Notes: generated by a model from the sequence alone, not told the origin. A DNA stretch of 11,183 nt from DAIRET01 sp036795455 (GCA_036795455.1 DAIRET010000090.1:1-11183); one strand, 5' to 3'; counted from the first letter of the stretch, positions 1 through 9,104 are shown. Made by a program: numbers and translations.

Positions 1-129
1 TAAGTTGATAAGGTAGGAATCCTTATTAATTAAGTCTTGTTTGAGAAATGAATATATTCAAGTAAAATAGTTGATATTGAACAATAAATAAAAAATGGTT
101 AGCTTTGTAACGTTAAGAAAAGAACCTCT

Positions 130-158
130 TTCTTAATAAATGTGTTTTATCCTATAGT
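130..158 (+). promoter_or_regulatory. Weak candidate promoter upstream of PEP carboxykinase
   Basis: A TATAGT box at 153-158 lies 17 bases after a poor -35 match, TTCTTA at 130-135. An AT-rich 8-bp inverted repeat (TTAAGAAA at 113-120 with TTTCTTAA at 129-136) overlaps it and could be an operator or chance. The rest of 1-199 is AT-rich and shows no gene. This is sequence resemblance only; sigma factor preferences in this lineage are not known to me. Confidence 0.2.
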
Positions 159-199
159 AATGATTACCCGATTTTAAATTAATATAATGAGGAAACCAA

Positions 200-1981
<1,782 letters not shown>

Positions 1982-1991
1982 ACGAAGTCCA

Positions 1992-2024
1992 AACCGGGAT
2001 GATTATATTATCCCGGTTCTTTTT
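1992..2024 (+). terminator. Rho-independent terminator of pckG
   Basis: A perfect 9-bp stem (AACCGGGAT at 1992-2000 with ATCCCGGTT at 2010-2018) with a 9-base loop is followed by CTTTTT. It starts 10 bases after the PEP carboxykinase stop codon and should end its transcript. Confidence 0.9.
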
Positions 2025-2069
2025 ATATAAAAAACCGGCGTAATTGTACAAACCGGTTTCCGATTGTTC

Positions 2070-2109
2070 TGCCGGGTGAATTATTTTTAATCACCCGGTA
2101 TTTGTTTTT
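2070..2109 (+). terminator. Second terminator-like hairpin after pckG
   Basis: TGCCGGGTGA (2070-2079) pairs with TCACCCGGTA (2091-2100), ten pairs including one G-T, around an 11-base AT loop, followed by TTTGTTTTT. A 10-bp palindrome, AAACCGGTTT (2050-2059), lies between the two hairpins. It is probably a back-up terminator separating pckG from the downstream operon. Confidence 0.65.
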
Positions 2110-2394
2110 AAATTCTCCTTCTTATTTTTGTATATTGATAACATATCGATTAGTACCCGGTATTAGGAAAAACTTTTTCACCGTCAATCCAAAGTAAATC
2201 AAAATATTGCAGTATCGTTTACTTAGTCAATCGATAATATAATAGAATTGGTAAAATCGGATGGCATGAAATCGACTTTCTAACCGGTTTTGAATAAGTA
2301 TAGAGAAATCAATATAGGATATGATAACCCGAATAGATTTCTATTTTAATAAAGTGAAATAAAAAATCATTAATTCTTAGTACGGAGTTAAATA
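2101..2394. other. Intergenic region before the ABC operon
   Basis: About 290 bases of AT-rich DNA without a supported gene. It presumably holds the operon promoter and a leader. Several ATCGAT words occur (2145-2150 and within 2231-2235) but I see no clear operator, riboswitch or tRNA. An exact TATAAT at 2238-2243 has no good -35 partner. Confidence 0.5.
2290..2318 (+). promoter_or_regulatory. Candidate promoter for the ABC operon
   Basis: TTGAAT (2290-2295) and TATAGG (2313-2318) are separated by 17 bases, each matching four of six sigma-70-type consensus positions, with about 70 bases of leader before the first gene. It is the best pair I see in this spacer, but such matches are common in AT-rich DNA. 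Confidence 0.3.
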
Positions 2395-3165
2395 ATGAAA
2401 TATACAGCTTTTTTATTGCTATCAGGTTTTATTTGCATTACATTTTTCGGATGCAGCAGCAGGGAAAAGATAACTACTCTTGAACAACTTAAAGGGAAAG
2501 AATTTGCTGTTCCAACTGGAACGATTGCAGACCAGCTTGTTTTGTCCAAAATACCCGATGCAAAATTCAAATACTTTAATAGTGTTCTTGATGCCTGTAT
2601 TGCTGTTAAGGGAGGGAAGGCAGATGCAGCCGCATACGATGAACCGATCCTTAGAAACATCGCTGCAAAAAATCCCGGCATGGTTGTTTTACCCGATATG
2701 ATAACAACCGATAAATACGGGTTTGCCGTTCGGCTGGATGATGAAGAACTTCAAAAAACTATTGATGCCATTCTTGATGAATTAAAAGCAAACGGGAATT
2801 ACGATTTAATGTTAAAACGATGGCTGCCCGATAAAGGTACTCCCCAGCCTATGCCACAAATTGAAATGGGGAACGAAGGTATATTAAAATTCGGGACTGC
2901 TGCAGTAACGGAACCATTCTCTTTTGTCGACGGCTCACACGAAATTGTCGGGTTGGATATTGAACTCGCATCTCTTGTTGCACAACGGCTCAACAAAAAA
3001 CTTGAAATAGTAAATATGGATTTCGGTGCGATGATTCCCGCTTTGATTTCTGAAAAAGTTGATATGATTGGTGCATGTATTACAATTACCGAAGAACGCT
3101 CTCAAAAAGTTCTTTTCTCAAAACCATACTATATAGGCGGAATAGCCGCATTAGTTAAGGAATAA
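2395..3165 (+). CDS. Amino-acid ABC transporter binding lipoprotein, permuted SBP_bac_3
   Basis: Extracytoplasmic ligand receptor expected to deliver an amino acid to the downstream permease. A lipoprotein signal ends at Cys20 (TFFGC). Residues 25-146 match the normally second half of an SBP_bac_3 protein: TTLEQLKGKEFAVPTGT, DACIAVKGGKADAAAYDEP with Asp82 where amino-group-binding Asp is expected, then YGFAVR and the ANGNYDLMLKRW helix. A Pro-rich linker follows, and residues 161-256 match the normally first half: LKFGTAAVTEPFSFVDG, GLDIELA, ALISEKVDM, ITITEER with Arg235 as the expected carboxylate ligand, and FSKPYY. The protein ends there, so the domain order is circularly permuted. At 256 residues it has the size of one complete binding protein. 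GGAG at 2384-2387 supports the start. Both ligand residues are present, so this is the most conventional binding site of the set. Confidence 0.9.
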   Translation: MKYTAFLLLSGFICITFFGCSSREKITTLEQLKGKEFAVPTGTIADQLVLSKIPDAKFKYFNSVLDACIAVKGGKADAAAYDEPILRNIAAKNPGMVVLPDMITTDKYGFAVRLDDEELQKTIDAILDELKANGNYDLMLKRWLPDKGTPQPMPQIEMGNEGILKFGTAAVTEPFSFVDGSHEIVGLDIELASLVAQRLNKKLEIVNMDFGAMIPALISEKVDMIGACITITEERSQKVLFSKPYYIGGIAALVKE

Positions 3166-3176
3166 CAGGTTAATCA

Positions 3177-4235
3177 ATGAAAAAGCAGATTCTTTTATTC
3201 ATCTCCTTTGCTCTTTTTATTTCCGGGTGCGGCGATTCAAAAAAAACGATTACAAAACTTGAAGATATCAAAGGGGTTTCAATAGGTGCGATGACCGGCT
3301 CTACCGGTGAACAACTTGCTTTGACGAGGTTCCCGGAAGCAACTACAAAAAGTTTTGACGATATAATGGACGGAATAGCCGCATTATTATCGGGACAAAT
3401 AGACGCCGTAATAACAGGGTATCCGGCAGCTCTCAACGTTTGCAAACATAATCATAACTTAATGATTCTTAAAGAACCGGTTGATTATGAAAACACCGCA
3501 ATAGCCGTAAGAAAAGGGAATGAAGAACTACTTGATTCGGTAAATGAATTAATTACACGGCTTAGAGAGAACGGTGTATTAGGCGATATGAAGGGGAGAT
3601 GGATGAAAACCGATTTATCCCCTTATGTTGAAGCTGATATTGATTTACCGAAAGAAGGAAAAGTTTTACGTATCGGGACAAGTGCAACAAGGGAGCCATT
3701 CTGCTTTGTAGATAAAAATCAAAAAGTAACGGGACATGACGGCGAGTTAGCATTAAGAATTGCTGCCGGGTTAAATAGACCGGTTGAATTTTTCGATATG
3801 AAATTCTCTGCACTTATTCCCGCACTTCAATCAGGTAAAGTTGATTTGATTATAGCCGGAATGACTGCAACCGAAGAACGTGCAAAATCGGTGAACTTTA
3901 CGCAATCCTATTTTCAAAACTCCCAGGTAATAATTGTTAAACGTTCAGAAGAAGAAATTGAGCTGAAGTCAATTCAAACAAAAAAGAAATCCATTGATGA
4001 TTATAAGAATAAAAGAATAGGAGTATTGATCGGTTCCACACACGATCTTTATGCAAAAGAGAATCTTCCCGATGCACAAATACTCCAGTACAAAACGCCC
4101 CCCGAAATACTTCTTGCCGTAAAAACCGGTAAAGTTGATGCGGCGATGTATAACACAGAAAGTCTTTATGAAATTGTACGAAACGATAAAGAACTTGAAA
4201 TTGCCGGCGATACAATTTTTTCTGTCCCCGTTGGA
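3177..4235 (+). CDS. 5' part of multi-domain SBP_bac_3-permease fusion, broken by gap
   Basis: Begins 11 bases after the previous gene. A lipoprotein signal with Cys18 (ISGC) would anchor the N-terminus at the outer face of the inner membrane. Modules in order: C-type half at about 25-145 (TKLEDIKG ... ENGVLGDMKGRW), N-type half at about 161-255 (LRIGTSATREPFCFVDK, ALIPALQSGKVD, TATEER with Arg235, VIIVKR), a 15-residue linker, then a second C-type half from about 271 (SIDDYKNKRIGVLIGST), interrupted at residue 353 by the N run. The Asp normally binding the amino group is Gly81 in the first C half (DAVITGYP) and Asn326 in the second (DAAMYNTE), suggesting altered ligands or non-binding modules. 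The reading frame is open to the gap, and the sequence beyond resumes in the same kind of module, so this is very probably one gene with 4336-6030. Confidence 0.85.
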
Positions 4236-4335
4236 NNNNNNNNNNNNNNNNNNNNNNNNNNNNNNNNNNNNNNNNNNNNNNNNNNNNNNNNNNNNNNNNN
4301 NNNNNNNNNNNNNNNNNNNNNNNNNNNNNNNNNNN
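4236..4335. other. Assembly gap (100 N), true length unknown
   Basis: Exactly 100 N, the usual placeholder for a scaffold gap of unknown size. Taken literally it would shift the frame by one between the flanking coding segments. By comparison with the equivalent stretch in the third module (AGFRK to GFDVEL), I estimate about 77 residues, near 231 bases, are missing, which would restore the frame. Reading frames drawn through the N run are artefacts. Confidence 0.9.
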
Positions 4336-6030
4336 CTTGATATTGAATTAGCAGAGCGTTTTGCTGCGCATCTTGGTAAAGAATTGAAATTCTCCGATAT
4401 GGATTTCGGTAGTTTAATAATGGCAGCGGCGACAAATAAAATCGATATGATTTCAAGTACGCTGATGATTACGGAAGAGCGGAAGAAACAAATCGATTTT
4501 TCGGATCCATACATAAAACTCGGTGCCAGTTTATTTATCCGTAAAAATTCCCCGGCAATAGAGCAAAGCGGTAAGATGAAAGTACTGGATGATATTGCCG
4601 GTAAAACTGTCGGCGTTTATGCAGGTACAATTCACGATGCGTTTGTTGAAGAGAATTATCCGACTGCTGTTATTAAAAGATTTAATACCCCGGCGGATAT
4701 AATTCTTTCTTTGAAAATGGAGAAAATTGATGTCGCCATGATGGACCTTGTATCGGCAAATTTGATGTTAAGAACAAATCCCGAAATCGGGATTTTATCC
4801 GAAGATGCATTAACCCTGCCGGTTGCTGCGGGATTTAGAAAAGATAACCCGGAGTTGTTGAATAGTTTTAATCAATACTTAAAAGAGATTAAAGAAGATG
4901 GAACATACGATAAGATGTACAAACGCTGGTTTATTGATGATCCCGAAAAAGCTGAAATGCCGAAATTTGAGTTCGATAAAAATGCCCCGTTGATTACTCT
5001 TGCGGTTGCTGTCGGCGATCTTCCGAATTCTGCTATCGTAAACGGCGAACACGTCGGATTTGATGTTGAATTGATTAAAACGTTTGCGGAAAGAAAAGGT
5101 TACAATCTAAAAATAAACACAATGGAATTTGCGGCATTAATTGCGGCTTTAGCTTCAGGCAAAGCTGACATTATTGCAGATGGAATGAGCGTTACAGAAG
5201 AAAGAAAAAAACATGTTGCATTCTGCGATAATTATAATGTTTTCAAAACTGCCGTTCTTGTGCTGAATAAAAACCTTGACAGTAAGACGGCAAGCGTTAT
5301 AAACAGCAATGAAACAGAAGAACCATTCCTTGAAAACTCTTTTCTTAAAAGCATTACAGACAGCTTTCACAGCAATATTATTCAAGAAAATCGTTACCTA
5401 TTGATTATTGACGGCTTACGAACAACAATCATCATATCCATTCTTGCAACTTTACTCGGTACATTTTTAGGCGGATTGATATGCTTTATGAGAATGTCCC
5501 GGAAACGTTTACTATTAATACCTGCAAAAGTTTATATTTCTTTGTTAAGGGGAACACCGGTTCTTGTAGTCTTGATGATAATATTTTATGTTGTCTTTGC
5601 TTCTGTAGATATTGACCCTGTGCTTGTAGCCGTTATTGCATTCGGCTTGAACTTTGCCGCTTATGTTTCCGAAATGTTTAGAACAGGAATAGAAGGTGTT
5701 GATAGGGGACAAACAGAAGCCGGAATAGCAATGGGATTTACAAAAGTAAGTACATTCATAAATATAATTTTACCTCAGGCTGTAAGAAGAATCCTTCCGG
5801 TTTATAAAGGTGAAGTAATCTCGCTGGTAAAAATGACTTCAATTGTAGGTTACATTGCAGTCCAAGATTTAACCAAAGCAAGCGACATAATACGCAGTCG
5901 TACTTTTGATGCTTTCTTCCCGCTGATTATGGTGGCGGTATTATATTTTTTAATCTCATGGTTGCTAATGGTTTTACTCGGTTACATTGAAAGAAAAGCC
6001 AATCCAAAATTCAAAACTTACAGGGCATAG
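4336..6030 (+). CDS. 3' part of SBP_bac_3-permease fusion (amino-acid ABC permease)
   Basis: Residues are numbered from the first codon after the gap (564 in total). N-type half 1-70 (LDIELAERF, MITEER with Arg49, FSDPYI); C-type half about 83-200 (VLDDIAGKTVGVYAGT, AMMDLV with Asp137 in the amino-binding position, EDGTYDKMYKRWF); N-type half about 219-311 (VTEER with Arg290), where the usual aromatic EPF segment is replaced by LPNSAI. A short linker leads to a HisM/GlnP-family permease domain, about 340-564, with some five membrane helices (near 355-385, 408-424, 428-445, 493-512, 526-550). Its ATPase-contact EAA loop is clear at 446-488 (EAGIAMG ... IILPQAVRRILP). No start or ribosome site separates receptor from permease. 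Permeases of this family work as dimers, which would display six tethered modules per transporter. Confidence 0.92.
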   Translation, partial: LDIELAERFAAHLGKELKFSDMDFGSLIMAAATNKIDMISSTLMITEERKKQIDFSDPYIKLGASLFIRKNSPAIEQSGKMKVLDDIAGKTVGVYAGTIHDAFVEENYPTAVIKRFNTPADIILSLKMEKIDVAMMDLVSANLMLRTNPEIGILSEDALTLPVAAGFRKDNPELLNSFNQYLKEIKEDGTYDKMYKRWFIDDPEKAEMPKFEFDKNAPLITLAVAVGDLPNSAIVNGEHVGFDVELIKTFAERKGYNLKINTMEFAALIAALASGKADIIADGMSVTEERKKHVAFCDNYNVFKTAVLVLNKNLDSKTASVINSNETEEPFLENSFLKSITDSFHSNIIQENRYLLIIDGLRTTIIISILATLLGTFLGGLICFMRMSRKRLLLIPAKVYISLLRGTPVLVVLMIIFYVVFASVDIDPVLVAVIAFGLNFAAYVSEMFRTGIEGVDRGQTEAGIAMGFTKVSTFINIILPQAVRRILPVYKGEVISLVKMTSIVGYIAVQDLTKASDIIRSRTFDAFFPLIMVAVLYFLISWLLMVLLGYIERKANPKFKTYRA

Positions 6031-6033
6031 AAA

Positions 6034-7122
6034 ATGATTAAAGTTGAACACTTAGAAAAAAAATTCGGCGATTTAACCGTACTGAAAGATATAAATGTTG
6101 AAATCCATAAAGGCGAAGTGATTTCGATTATCGGTCCGTCCGGTACGGGGAAAAGTACATTCCTTCGCTGCTTGAATCTTCTTGAAATCCCCACCGGTGG
6201 AAAGATTTTTATCGATGGAATCGATATCCTCGATAAAAATACGGACGTTCCGAAACTGCGGCAAAAAATGGGAATGGTATTTCAGTCTTTTAATTTGTTT
6301 AATCATCTTACTGTATTGGACAATCTAACGATAGGTCAGATTAAACTTCTCGGTAAATCGAAAGAGGAATCTGAAAAAAGAGGAATGGAACTGCTGAAAC
6401 TGGTGGGACTTGCAGAGAAGGCAGATAGTTTTGCAGATGAATTATCCGGAGGACAAAAACAAAGAGTTGCTATTGCAAGATGTCTTTCAATGGACCCTGA
6501 AATAATTCTGTTTGATGAACCTACTTCCGCTTTAGACCCCACAATGGTAAGCGAAGTTCTTGCAGTTATAAGAAGACTGGCAAAAGAAGGAATGACAATG
6601 GCAATTGTTACTCATGAAATGGATTTTGCAAGGGATGTATCCAAACGTGTTTTTTATATGGATGAAGGATTGATTTATGAAGACGGACCGCCGAGCCAGA
6701 TTTTTGGAAATCCGCAGAAAGAAAAAACAAAAGCATTCATCAACAGGATAAGAAGTTTCAATTATCATATAGATAATCCCGATTTCGATTTTTACGAAAT
6801 GAATGCGGAAATAGAGGCGTTCTGTGAAAAACATGCTTTTTCGCATAAAGCGATAAATAACATTTTGTTGGTTGTCGAGGAATTGATTGTTCTCTACAAA
6901 ACACAGTCGGAAGTTATTAATATAGATTTGAGTATCGCCTATTCGGAGAAACATAACAATATCGAAATTGTGTTTGAAAGTACAGGTAGGGAAGGCAACA
7001 TAATTGAAAACGCCGAACCGGACGATATCGGGGCAATGATTATTAAAAGCAAAACCGAGAACCTGGAATACAAAAGAGTTAATGAGAAAAACATACTTAG
7101 TATGTTTGTTAAAAAAGGATGA
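6034..7122 (+). CDS. Amino-acid ABC transporter ATPase with RsbW-like C-terminal extension
   Basis: Cytosolic energy-coupling subunit of the GlnQ/HisP type, 3 bases after the permease stop. Residues 1-240 form a complete ABC domain: Walker A GPSGTGKS (34-41), Q-loop Gln84, signature LSGGQ (137-141), Walker B ILFDEP (158-163), SALD (165-168) and switch His194. Stand-alone members end near residue 240-250; this one runs to 362. Residues about 255-362 resemble the anti-sigma/serine kinase (RsbW, HATPase_c_2) fold: a helix with NNILLVVEEL, strands INIDLSIAY and IEIVFESTG, and a tail IGAMIIKSKTENLEYKRV. The N-box Asn is missing (EELIVL, Leu287), and the D-x-G motif reads STG (316-318), so ATP binding by this extension looks lost. 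It may be a regulatory or partner-binding domain. AGGG at 6022-6025 supports the start. Confidence 0.93.
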   Translation: MIKVEHLEKKFGDLTVLKDINVEIHKGEVISIIGPSGTGKSTFLRCLNLLEIPTGGKIFIDGIDILDKNTDVPKLRQKMGMVFQSFNLFNHLTVLDNLTIGQIKLLGKSKEESEKRGMELLKLVGLAEKADSFADELSGGQKQRVAIARCLSMDPEIILFDEPTSALDPTMVSEVLAVIRRLAKEGMTMAIVTHEMDFARDVSKRVFYMDEGLIYEDGPPSQIFGNPQKEKTKAFINRIRSFNYHIDNPDFDFYEMNAEIEAFCEKHAFSHKAINNILLVVEELIVLYKTQSEVINIDLSIAYSEKHNNIEIVFESTGREGNIIENAEPDDIGAMIIKSKTENLEYKRVNEKNILSMFVKKG

Positions 7123-7125
7123 TTT

Positions 7126-7893
7126 ATGAAGAATTCTATTTTTATGCTTTTCGCTATTCTTGTATTTACTTCATGTTCGCAGAAGCAAGAAAAGATTACA
7201 GAATTATCGCAGTTAAACGGTAAAAGAATCGCAGTATTGACGGGTTCTGCAGGAGACCTTGCATCAAGGAAAAACTTTCCCAAAGCGAAAATACTGGATT
7301 TCCTTGGCTCGGCAGATGCGGCATATGCAGTAAAAATCGGGAAAGCGGATGCATTCGTTTATATTAAAGATGTTCTGATGAATATTGTAAAAAAGGAACC
7401 GTCGCTTGTGATTTTAGACCAGCCTGTTGCCGAAGTTGAAGTTGCAATTGCATTGAATAAAAACAATAATAATCTGCTTGAAAGAATTAATATTGCACTT
7501 GATAGGATGAAACAGGAGGGGACTTTAGATAAGTTGATATATAAATGGATCGACTCCGGTTATAATACGGTTCCCGCAATAGATGAACCTGAAACCGCTT
7601 CTCCATCGGGAGTTCTTAAACTCGGTACCTGCGCCCTATATGAACCGTATACATTTATGTATAATAATAAAATCACAGGGCTGGATATTGAACTTGCACT
7701 TTGGATAGGAAAGATACTCGGGAAGAGAATAGAAATAATTGATATGAATTTTGAAGGTTTGATCCCCGCTTTACAAGCCGGTAAAATTGATTTAGCAATT
7801 TCGAGTTTCAACATAACGGAAGAAAGGAAACACTATATAAACTTTTCAAGCCCGTATGTTAAAAATAGGATTTATGCTCTGGTAAAAAAATAA
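7126..7893 (+). CDS. Second permuted SBP_bac_3 binding lipoprotein
   Basis: Last gene of the operon, 3 bases after the ATPase stop, with AAGGA at 7116-7120 as ribosome site. A lipoprotein signal ends at Cys17 (FTSC). The layout equals that of the first gene: C-type half 23-142 (TELSQLNGKRIAVLTGS, AAYAVKIGKADAF, MKQEGTLDKLIYKW), a Pro/Glu-rich linker 147-160, then N-type half 162-255 (LKLGTCALYEPYTFMYN, GLDIELA, GLIPALQAGKID, ITEER with Arg234, FSSPYV). It ends right after the N-type half, again a circular permutation at 255 residues. The amino-group Asp is replaced by Ile80 (AFVYIKD), unlike the first gene (Asp82), so ligand or function probably differs. It could be a receptor for a non-standard substrate or a regulatory lipoprotein. 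Confidence 0.9.
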   Translation: MKNSIFMLFAILVFTSCSQKQEKITELSQLNGKRIAVLTGSAGDLASRKNFPKAKILDFLGSADAAYAVKIGKADAFVYIKDVLMNIVKKEPSLVILDQPVAEVEVAIALNKNNNNLLERINIALDRMKQEGTLDKLIYKWIDSGYNTVPAIDEPETASPSGVLKLGTCALYEPYTFMYNNKITGLDIELALWIGKILGKRIEIIDMNFEGLIPALQAGKIDLAISSFNITEERKHYINFSSPYVKNRIYALVKK

Positions 7894-7920
7894 AGACACG
7901 ACGGAAACAGAGACCTTTTT

Positions 7921-8907
7921 TTATTTCAACAAGTATAGTTTCCATGTCTCTTTACCGCTTCGTTTGAAGAGCGGGGCTAAAGTTATCATTCCCGTTTTCC
8001 CGATACTCTTTGAAAGAAACAACAATTCTCCAAATAATTCTTTCAACTCATTTTCTTTTTTCGGTTCGAAGCCGGCTTCTTTCATTAATAGTATCCCTTT
8101 TGCTTTTATTGATATTTCAAGGTGAAGCCGGATGTAGGCAAGCATATCTACTATAACCTCGGAAGCAAAACTGCTTTTAATTGACAGGATGTATTTCCCT
8201 GCTCTTGTGGATTTGAACTCACCTTTTTTTATCATACGTAACAATTCGAACTCGGACTGTGATTCCTCTTCCATCCAATTACGTAGCGACTTTTCACTTT
8301 TTACGAATATCAAAACCACTATCAATGGAAGCATGCAAATTTGTAGAATAGTTTGAACAAGTGGTGAAAAGAAAAAAACATTGAACACAGCGTGAATTAT
8401 GAATCCCGCAGCCAATCCACCCAATAAATAGAGAAACTTTACTTCTTCCTTTTTACTTATAAGGTTTTGAGCAATAACTGCCGCTATCCCTGTTGCCGTA
8501 CCATGCATAATTGCGGTACCCAAACCGCGAATAATCCACAGCATCAGGTTTGCAGTTTCAATCTGGTTCAAATAAAAAAGGTTTTCTATAATACTGAATC
8601 CTGCCCCGGATGCAAACCCGACTATCAAAGCATCTGCCAGAAAAGCAAGCCTGTTTTTATAAAAAAGAAAGCCAACAATGAAAAATTTGAGAGTCTCTTC
8701 AATTAAAGGTGCTGTTAAACTTGTAACAAAATATGCATCAAAAATTGATATGAAAAAGTTGTTTGACGGGTAAGCTAAAATCGCACTTACAAATCCCCAG
8801 GAAATCACACCAAGCAATAGAGCCGGTTTTAATAACTTAAAACTGTCCAATGAAACTAATGCCAGTAAAAAGATAATCACGGGAAATAGACTAACAGCAA
8901 TTTGCAT
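7921..8907 (-). CDS. PrsW-family intramembrane metalloprotease
   Basis: Multi-pass membrane protein of 328 residues related to PrsW, the Bacillus protease that performs site-1 cleavage of an anti-sigma factor, and to CAAX-type proteases. The family motifs are all visible: EETLK (Glu70, Glu71, Lys74), GFASGAGFSIIEN (Glu108, Asn109), RGLGTAIMHGTATG (Arg127, His135) and HAVFN (His172, Asn176). About seven or eight hydrophobic segments occupy residues 4-203. Residues 204-328 are a charged C-terminal region that I do not recognise, probably cytosolic. The ATG lies two codons after an in-frame stop, so a longer start is excluded. It converges on the ABC operon with 27 bases between stops, and I see no terminator there. 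No anti-sigma partner gene is in the window, so its substrate is unknown. Confidence 0.88.
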   Translation of the reverse strand: MQIAVSLFPVIIFLLALVSLDSFKLLKPALLLGVISWGFVSAILAYPSNNFFISIFDAYFVTSLTAPLIEETLKFFIVGFLFYKNRLAFLADALIVGFASGAGFSIIENLFYLNQIETANLMLWIIRGLGTAIMHGTATGIAAVIAQNLISKKEEVKFLYLLGGLAAGFIIHAVFNVFFFSPLVQTILQICMLPLIVVLIFVKSEKSLRNWMEEESQSEFELLRMIKKGEFKSTRAGKYILSIKSSFASEVIVDMLAYIRLHLEISIKAKGILLMKEAGFEPKKENELKELFGELLFLSKSIGKTGMITLAPLFKRSGKETWKLYLLK

Positions 8908-9057
8908 AGACTATACTGATTTTATGGTTTTAATAAAATACGGACGGGTATTTCTCATACGGTTATACTTCTACTTCTCATTCGGATTTTCACATATGCA
9001 ATTAAAGAAGAATCGCATGAAATAACAAGTAAGCCGTAACTTTAAGTAGGCGTTATG

Positions 9058-9094
9058 ATGCCCGGTTCCTACAATGAAGAACCGGGCATTTTTT
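9058..9094 (+). terminator. Strong terminator hairpin oriented for + strand transcripts
   Basis: ATGCCCGGTTC (9058-9068) pairs perfectly over 11 bp with GAACCGGGCAT (9079-9089), loop CTACAATGAA, followed by a run of six T ending at 9094. Read on the minus strand the hairpin has no T tract after it (CATAACGCC follows), yet both flanking genes are on the minus strand. It may stop antisense transcription or end a small unannotated + transcript; no convincing ORF or promoter is seen in 8908-9057. Confidence 0.75.
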
Positions 9095-9104
9095 AATTGA
9101 AATA

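Noticed and set aside
2101..2394. A riboswitch or leader peptide before the ABC operon
   Set aside because: No recognisable aptamer core, no convincing short ORF with ribosome site, and no attenuator hairpin near the start codon.
4135..4335. An ORF starting at 4135 on the + strand and running through the N run
   Set aside because: Its first codons are an out-of-frame reading of the upstream fusion, joined across N; only the part from 4336 is real coding sequence.
3969..4514. Minus-strand ORFs spanning the gap
   Set aside because: They are shadows of strongly supported + strand modules and have no recognisable protein features.
7903..7943. Hairpin GGAAAC/GTTTCC between the convergent genes as a terminator
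   Set aside because: Only six pairs around a 29-base loop that includes coding sequence; not convincing in either direction.
7921..8907. Functional link between the PrsW-like protease and the anti-sigma-like domain of the ATPase
   Set aside because: PrsW acts on membrane-anchored RsiW-type anti-sigma factors, not on cytosolic RsbW-like domains, and the genes are convergent.
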